Assembly: GCF_030283145.1 (NCBI RefSeq) | Contig: NZ_JASNWE010000001.1 | Coordinates: forward strand, 2,154,276 to 2,218,275 | Length of the DNA: 64,000 nt | Direction of reading: 5' to 3' | DNA from: Actinomadura xylanilytica | GTDB taxonomy: Bacteria; Actinomycetota; Actinomycetes; Streptosporangiales; Streptosporangiaceae | Shown here: piece after piece, positions 58,613 to 64,000 of the stretch | How positions within the stretch are numbered: the first letter of the stretch is position 1 | Layout: every line of letters starts with the position of its first letter | Translations under genes and position numbers: made by a program | The notes under the pieces: generated by a model | The model's input: only the letters and a program-made list of their open reading frames with translations | What the model was told of the DNA's origin: nothing | Databases searched by the model: none

Positions 58613-61321
58613 TCAGTCTCCCGTTCTCAGGATCCCGCCGAGCCCCCGGCGGGAGTCGAAGGCGGCGTCGACGGCGAGGGCCGCGACGGCGGTCAGCAGC
58701 AGTGCCCCGGCGAGCACGAGCAGGGACGTCGCGTCCACCACGAGGGTCCCGGTGGCGTGGCCGCCGGTGTAGGAGCGCAGGTCCACGACGGGCCCGGTGA
58801 TGCCCGGCAGCAGCAGGCCGAGCACCCAGCCGGCGACGACGGCGCTCAGCGTCACCGGGGCGATCTCGATGAGCGCGAGGCCGCGGCGCTGCCGCCGGCT
58901 CAGCCCGAGGACCTCCAGGTGGGCGACGGTGCGTCCGCGCGCGCGGGCGCCGACGACGAGCACCAGCAGCACGGCGAGGAGCCCGTACGCGGCGACGACG
59001 AGCGCGCCGCCGGCGAACGCGTCGTGCACGACCGACACCATGGGCGCCTCGGTCAGGGCGTCCAGCGCGGCCGACCGCGTGGTGACGACGCCGCCCGACC
59101 CGCCGAAGCCGGTCCCCTTGGGGATCGAGGCGGTCGTCGCGGCCCGCAGCCCGGCCGCGTCGATCCCGGCGCCCTTGGCGAAGACGTCGGTCGGGGCACC
59201 GGCCGGGACGCCGGGCAGCCGGTACGGGACGATCACGTACGGCGCGTCGCGCGGCTGGCCGGGGAACCCGGGCGAGGCGTCCAGCCGTCCGGCGGGGTTC
59301 ACCTTGACCGGGGTCGCGCTGGCCGGTTCCAGGGTGATCGGACGGGACGTCCCGGCGAGGCGGGCCGCCTCCGGCGACAGCAGCGCGCTCGACGCGCCGG
59401 ACGGGGCGGACGGCAGGGACGCGGCCTCGCCGCCGGCGAGCTCGCGGTAGGCGTCGAGGTCGATCGCGATGACGGTGATCTCGGTGCGGGTCCCGCCCGC
59501 CTCCGCCCCGCCCAGCCTGGCCGTGGTCACCCGCGCCGGGATCGCCCCGGTGACGCCGCGGACGGCGCGCACCCGGGCGACAACGCCGGGATCCAGTTCC
59601 TCGGCGGCGACGTGCGCGTCGGCGCCGACTTCGAGCCAGGCGGCGCGTTCCTGCCCGTGCCGCAGCGCGGTGTCGACGGTCGCGGCGAATCCCGCGACGG
59701 CGGCGGCCAGCAGCAGCACGACCAGGGGCAGCGCGGTGACCAGGTGCTGCCGGGAGGCGCGGGCCACGCCGACGAACGCGACGGTGGAGCGGCCCCGGCG
59801 CAGCAGCCGTCCGGCGAGGCGCAGCGGGTAGGCGTAGCCGCGCAGCACCAGCAGCCCGAGGGCGACGCCGAGCAGCACCGGAGCGGCGGCGATCAGCGGG
59901 TCGGTGCCGTGCTCGGCCTGTCCTTCCAGGCCGCGCCGCCGCAGCAGCATCACGCCGATGACGGCGAGCACCACGAACAGGGCCTCCACGACGAGGCGCG
60001 GCTTGGACGGCCGCGCCGCCGCGATGTCGCCGCGTCCGCCGTCGCCGCCCTGGGCCGCGTCGAGTCCGCTGCCCTGCCCCCGCACCACCAGCACGATCGG
60101 CAGGACGAGGACCAGCACGGCCAGGATGCCGACCGCGTACGCCGACACCCACTGCGGCGGCCCGAGATCGGCCAGCAGCCCGAGGCCGGTTCCCGCCGCG
60201 GCGGCGGGCAGCACCGCGAGCGCGGCCAGCCCGCCCACCGGGACGGCGATCTGCCGGAGCGCGGCGCCGCGCGCCCGCATCGTCCCGAGGATCGGGCGGA
60301 GCCGCTCGCCGAGCAGCCCGGCGGCGAGCAGCAGCACCCCGGCCGCCACGGCCAGCAGCCCGCTGAACATCAGGCTGAGGATCGTCTCGGCGGTGCGGTT
60401 CTGCCCGAAGAAGGTGGTGAGGCGGCCGTCCAGCGCGGTGACGACCTGGCAGGGGAACACGTCGGCGCGGCCGGACACGGTGGCCCGGAAGGCGGTCAGC
60501 TCGCCGGCCATCTTCCGGGCGTCGGCGGTGCTGACCGAGCCGGGGCGGATCGGCAGCCGCCAGCTGTAGTTCAGCGTGCGCCCGGGACCGTCGAGCAGGC
60601 GCCGGTAGCCGACCGGGTCGAGCAGCAGGGTGGCCTGCTCGGCCTCGACGCCGTCGCCGACGACGATCGTCTCCGGGGAGAGCATCCCGGCCCGGATCCG
60701 CCAGTACTGGTCGGACGCGCTGCGCGGCTCGTACAGCGCGGCGATCTCGACACGCAGCGGGGCGCCCCGCTCGACCGACTCGTCGCCGAGCGTGATCTCG
60801 TCGCCGACCTTGTAGCCGAGCTTGTCGGCGTACTTCTTGGAGGCCGTGACCTTGAGCGGCGCGTCCTTCTGGTCGGTCAGGTCGTCGCCGGGCTCCGCGC
60901 CGGCCACGTAGCGGACGCGCTGGAGCGCGCCGAGGTCCCAGGACAGGTAGGCCAGCCGGGGCTTCTCGAAGGTGCCCTGCGCGGCCATCCGGGTGGTGGT
61001 GATGGACATCTCGGGGATGTCGCTCACCGCCCGGAAGGTGGGCGGGAGCGCCGACTGCCAGTCCTCGCTCTGGAACGTCATGGCCTGGATGTCCGGGATC
61101 GACCTGCGGCCCTGGGCGGACGGCACCGACGCCTCGACCCGCAGGTCGGCGTCGCCGCCGACCGCGTCGCCGCCGACCGCGGCGTCGGCGGCGCGGTCGT
61201 AGCCCGCGGCCGTCCGGGCCGGGACCGCGACGGCGAGCAGCGCCGACAGCAGTGTCAGGACGGCGAGCGCCACGAGCGGCGCCCACTGCGCGCGGACCAG
61301 CCGCGTGAACGGGCCGTTCAT
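58613..61321 (-). CDS. FtsX-type ABC permease A
   Basis: 902 residues, ATG overlapping the permease B stop. One N-terminal helix (WAPLVALAVLTLLSALLAVAV), a ~320-residue external domain, four clustered helices near 340-480, a second external domain and three more helices with VVVGARARGRTVAHLEVLGLSRRQ as the FtsX coupling region. The duplicated layout is that of large actinobacterial FtsX permeases. Works with the two downstream ATPases and permease B. Confidence 0.9.
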   Translation of the reverse strand: MNGPFTRLVRAQWAPLVALAVLTLLSALLAVAVPARTAAGYDRAADAAVGGDAVGGDADLRVEASVPSAQGRRSIPDIQAMTFQSEDWQSALPPTFRAVSDIPEMSITTTRMAAQGTFEKPRLAYLSWDLGALQRVRYVAGAEPGDDLTDQKDAPLKVTASKKYADKLGYKVGDEITLGDESVERGAPLRVEIAALYEPRSASDQYWRIRAGMLSPETIVVGDGVEAEQATLLLDPVGYRRLLDGPGRTLNYSWRLPIRPGSVSTADARKMAGELTAFRATVSGRADVFPCQVVTALDGRLTTFFGQNRTAETILSLMFSGLLAVAAGVLLLAAGLLGERLRPILGTMRARGAALRQIAVPVGGLAALAVLPAAAAGTGLGLLADLGPPQWVSAYAVGILAVLVLVLPIVLVVRGQGSGLDAAQGGDGGRGDIAAARPSKPRLVVEALFVVLAVIGVMLLRRRGLEGQAEHGTDPLIAAAPVLLGVALGLLVLRGYAYPLRLAGRLLRRGRSTVAFVGVARASRQHLVTALPLVVLLLAAAVAGFAATVDTALRHGQERAAWLEVGADAHVAAEELDPGVVARVRAVRGVTGAIPARVTTARLGGAEAGGTRTEITVIAIDLDAYRELAGGEAASLPSAPSGASSALLSPEAARLAGTSRPITLEPASATPVKVNPAGRLDASPGFPGQPRDAPYVIVPYRLPGVPAGAPTDVFAKGAGIDAAGLRAATTASIPKGTGFGGSGGVVTTRSAALDALTEAPMVSVVHDAFAGGALVVAAYGLLAVLLVLVVGARARGRTVAHLEVLGLSRRQRRGLALIEIAPVTLSAVVAGWVLGLLLPGITGPVVDLRSYTGGHATGTLVVDATSLLVLAGALLLTAVAALAVDAAFDSRRGLGGILRTGD

Positions 61322-64000
61322 CGGTCCTCCCCCGCCCGCAGGCCGGCGGTCAGCCCCCGGCGCCGCAGCACCCGGATCAGCAGCAGGAGCACCAGCCCGA
61401 GGATCGCCGCGACCCCGGCGAGCATGGCCAGCACCAGCGGCCACCGCACCACCAGGTCGGCGGGCGGGTACGACGGCGCGGCCTGCACGTTCAGCACGAT
61501 GTCGGGGACGACGAGCTGGGCCACCACCAGGCCGAGCACCAGCCCCCCGGCGAGGCCGAGCACGACCAGGAACGCCTGCTCGACGGCGAGCATCCCGGCG
61601 AGCTGCCCGGACCGCACGCCGAGCGTCCGCAGCACGGTGAACTCCCTGGTCCGTTCCCGGACCGAGACGGCCGCGTTCACCACGAAGGCGATCACGGCGA
61701 ACGCGAGCGCGGCGCCGAAGCCGAGCATCAGCGCGCCCTGGAGCGCGGCGCCGAGCGGGGCGTCGCGGAGCTCGTCGCGGAGCGCGATCCGGTCGCCCTC
61801 GGCCGTCCCCCACGCGCTGTGCGCGGCCAGCTCGCGGACGGCCGGGGCGGTCCGCTCGCCGCGCACCGACGCCCACCACTCGGCGGGCCGGACGGACTCG
61901 GGCCCGGCGCTGCCGGCCGCGATCCGCCGCTCGGCGAGGGTCGGCAGGTCCACCAGCGCGGCGGGCTGGTCGGGCGGCGTGGAGGGCAGCGCCCGCACCA
62001 CCGCGGTCACCTTGACCGGCTGGTCGCCGTCGCCGGTGGCGAGGGTGGTCGTCCCGCCGACCCCGACGTGCACGCGGGAGGCCAGCTTCTCGGTGACGAC
62101 GGCGGGGACCACGGGCAGGAGCCGGGCGTTGGCGGCCTGCCCGCCGTGCTTGGGCGCGGTCCCGGCGGTGAGCAGCGCGTTCACCACGGCGCCCGACCCC
62201 CCGCGCTCGAACGTCGCCGGGGTGGCGGAGAGCGACACCGACAGCGGCCCCTCTCCACGTCCGGCCGTGGGCGCCTTGCGCAGATTCGGGGCGAACACGT
62301 CCCATCCGGTGCCGTGCGGCATCCTCACCTCACCCGCGCCGGTACCGCCCTCGCCGCGCATCTTCAGCAGGTCGAGGGTGAGGGCGCCGGACGTGGGGTT
62401 GTCGTCGTAGCCGTACTGGAGGCCGCGGATCGACAGCGGATGGCTGAGCACGCCGCCGGGTCCGGCGAGGCCGGCGGTGTCCACCTCGGCCGTGTGGGTC
62501 CGCCCGTCGACCGCGAGCCCGGTCAGCGGCGCGGTGTGGGTCAGCCCGCGCGCGTCCTCGATGATCGCCTTGGCCTGGAAGGCGCCCGCCGGGGCCGTCT
62601 CCCCGGGCGCCGCCTTCAGCCGCAGGTCGAACAGCAGCCGCTCGGGACGGCCCGGCACGGGGGCCACCGGCACCGCGGGACGCGCCGCCGCCAGCCGCCC
62701 GAGGTCCATGCCGCGCAGCAGGTCGGGCCGGACGCGCAGGATCGGGCCGAGCGCCTTGGCGTCGGCGGCGAGCAGGATCGCGGGGCCGTTCCCGACGGTG
62801 GCGTCCTTGCGCACCACCGCGGTCGCGGCGGTGACGCCGGGCAGCGCGGCGAACCGGCCGCCGAGCCCGAGGGTCGCCGGGCCGCCGGGCGCGCTCGGCG
62901 CCGCCAGCCGCAGGTCGGCGGCGCTCTGGAAGGCGGCCTGGTCGGACTGCGACCTGCGCCAGGTCGCCATCGTCGTGACCGACAGCACCCCGACGGCCAT
63001 CGCCATCACCAGCAGCAGCGCCGGGCCCGCGTAGCGGAGCTGCCGGCGGCTCACCTGCCGGGCGCCGAGCACGGGCGCCAGGCCCCGGCCGCGCGAGGCG
63101 GCCCGCTCGGCGGTGCTGGAGGCCACCGGCACCAGCCGCAGCAGCAGCACCCCGCCCGCGAGCAGCGCCAGCGCCGGGCCGGACACGATGAACGGGTCGA
63201 TGCCCGACGCCGCTCCGTCCGAGCCCGTCCCGGACGTGGACGCGGCGCCGCCGTACCGGGTGAGCTGCCAGATCCCGAGCCCCGCGACGACCAGCAGCGC
63301 CAGGTCGGCGCCCGAGCCCTTCAGCCCGCCGCGCCGGGACCGGCCGATCGACGTCTGCGCCTCGACGAACGTCCGGTTGGCGCCGCGCAGCGTCGGGACG
63401 ATCGACACCACCGCGCAGACCAGCGCGGTGGTGACCGACACCGCCCACAGCGGCGCGAGCGGCCCGGCGTCCAGGCTCAGGCCGGACGCCCGCACCGCCG
63501 GGGCCAGCCCCGCCACCCGCAGCAGCGGGCCCGCCAGCAGCGGCCCGAACACGGCGGCGGGCAGCACGGTGAGCAGCCCCTCGGTCAGGCTGATGCCCGC
63601 GAGTTGCCGGATCCCCACCCCGCGGGTGCGCAGCAGCGCCACCTCGGTGCGCCGGTGGTCGGCGAGCAGCCGCGCCACCAGCAGCCAGGCGTAGGCGGCC
63701 AGCAGGACGAGCTGGAGCACCGGCATCAGCATCGTGGACCTGGCGACCAGCACCGCGCCGTCGACCTGCGCGAGCAGGTCCGGCAGGGCGGTCGTGGCGG
63801 TGAAGCGGGTGCTGCCGCCGCCGGCCTTGGTGAAGACCGCGCCGCCGTCCCGCACCCGCTGCCCGAGCCCCTTCAGGTCACCGGCCTCGACGCCGCGCAT
63901 GTCGGGCAGCACCGTCCACCGGATCTCGGTGCCGCTGCCGGTTCCGGCGGCGGTGAAGCGGGCCGCGAACGCCTCGGGCCGCACCACGAACGGCCCGTAG
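61318..64000 (-). CDS. FtsX-type ABC permease B, 5' end cut by window edge
   Basis: About 894 residues are visible; the frame is open at the right edge (YGPFVVRPEAFAARF) and the start lies outside. FtsX features: four-helix block with LVARLLADHRRTEVALLRTRGVGIRQLAG, another with GARQVSRRQLRYAGPALLLVMAMAVG, and the C-terminal block FTVLRTLGVRSGQLAGMLA. Its stop overlaps permease A. It makes a four-gene operon of permeases and ATPases whose exported substrate is unknown. Confidence 0.9.
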   Translation of the reverse strand, partial: YGPFVVRPEAFAARFTAAGTGSGTEIRWTVLPDMRGVEAGDLKGLGQRVRDGGAVFTKAGGGSTRFTATTALPDLLAQVDGAVLVARSTMLMPVLQLVLLAAYAWLLVARLLADHRRTEVALLRTRGVGIRQLAGISLTEGLLTVLPAAVFGPLLAGPLLRVAGLAPAVRASGLSLDAGPLAPLWAVSVTTALVCAVVSIVPTLRGANRTFVEAQTSIGRSRRGGLKGSGADLALLVVAGLGIWQLTRYGGAASTSGTGSDGAASGIDPFIVSGPALALLAGGVLLLRLVPVASSTAERAASRGRGLAPVLGARQVSRRQLRYAGPALLLVMAMAVGVLSVTTMATWRRSQSDQAAFQSAADLRLAAPSAPGGPATLGLGGRFAALPGVTAATAVVRKDATVGNGPAILLAADAKALGPILRVRPDLLRGMDLGRLAAARPAVPVAPVPGRPERLLFDLRLKAAPGETAPAGAFQAKAIIEDARGLTHTAPLTGLAVDGRTHTAEVDTAGLAGPGGVLSHPLSIRGLQYGYDDNPTSGALTLDLLKMRGEGGTGAGEVRMPHGTGWDVFAPNLRKAPTAGRGEGPLSVSLSATPATFERGGSGAVVNALLTAGTAPKHGGQAANARLLPVVPAVVTEKLASRVHVGVGGTTTLATGDGDQPVKVTAVVRALPSTPPDQPAALVDLPTLAERRIAAGSAGPESVRPAEWWASVRGERTAPAVRELAAHSAWGTAEGDRIALRDELRDAPLGAALQGALMLGFGAALAFAVIAFVVNAAVSVRERTREFTVLRTLGVRSGQLAGMLAVEQAFLVVLGLAGGLVLGLVVAQLVVPDIVLNVQAAPSYPPADLVVRWPLVLAMLAGVAAILGLVLLLLIRVLRRRGLTAGLRAGEDR

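Noticed and set aside
1..64000. CRISPR array, tRNA, rRNA, insertion sequence or prophage
   Set aside because: I saw no direct-repeat array, tRNA-like cloverleaf, transposase or integrase on reading both strands; a tRNA scan would be decisive.

Overview
The window is a 64 kb stretch of very high-GC DNA with dense, overlapping genes, many GTG/TTG starts and several apparently leaderless promoters. This is typical of a filamentous actinobacterium. Gene content (ECF sigma factor plus CU044_5270-type partner, DUF574 methyltransferase, paired dynamin-like GTPases, class III/IV lanthipeptide synthetase, several Ser/Thr kinases) fits the Streptosporangiales, perhaps an Actinomadura relative. That placement is inference, not a phylogeny.

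Layout. 1-4.1 kb: a lanthipeptide-type synthetase with a complete zinc site, translationally coupled to an S9 (prolyl-oligopeptidase-type) peptidase; no precursor gene was found beside it. 4.7-8.5 kb: two overlapping dynamin-like GTPases. 8.6-11.2 kb: a Ser/Thr kinase, a YjbR-type protein and an orphan leaderless gene.

11.2-42.2 kb is a catabolic island. An eleven-gene leftward operon, every junction overlapping, encodes a CitE-like lyase, acyl-CoA dehydrogenase, DUF35 protein, thiolase-fold protein, three MaoC hotdog proteins, a double RidA protein, an MmgE/PrpD protein, a CaiB CoA transferase and an F420/flavin LLM oxidoreductase. Around it lie a nitrilase-fold hydrolase, an acyl-CoA ligase, cupins, VOC proteins, a branched-chain-amino-acid-type ABC importer, an aldehyde dehydrogenase and an FAD reductase. 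Together they look like uptake, CoA activation, beta-oxidation-like processing and C-C cleavage of an unidentified (possibly N-containing) carboxylic acid. Two repeated operator motifs tie the island together: a GTCAGAC-centred site (four copies, one beside a FadR-type GntR gene) and GGAACA-N-TGTTTC (three full copies plus degenerate ones, near two close IclR paralogues).

Inside this island, at 26.1-27.5 kb, sits the most unusual locus: a 61-residue peptide with nine cysteines packed into its last 32 residues, a strong hairpin, a MauE-type redox membrane protein, then C-terminal stubs of an ABC exporter and an S26 signal peptidase. It looks like a partly deleted maturation and export cassette for a cysteine-rich secreted peptide.

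42.3-64 kb is more ordinary: YchJ and Nudix proteins, decayed LysE/AraC fragments, an ECF sigma operon, a split homologue of the plant Tm-1 protein, a DUF574 methyltransferase, an epoxide hydrolase with a MarR regulator, an XRE/ATPase regulator pair, hisS with a structured leader and an unknown partner gene, a Ser/Thr kinase with a probable external sensor domain, and a MacB/FtsX-type ABC system cut by the right edge.
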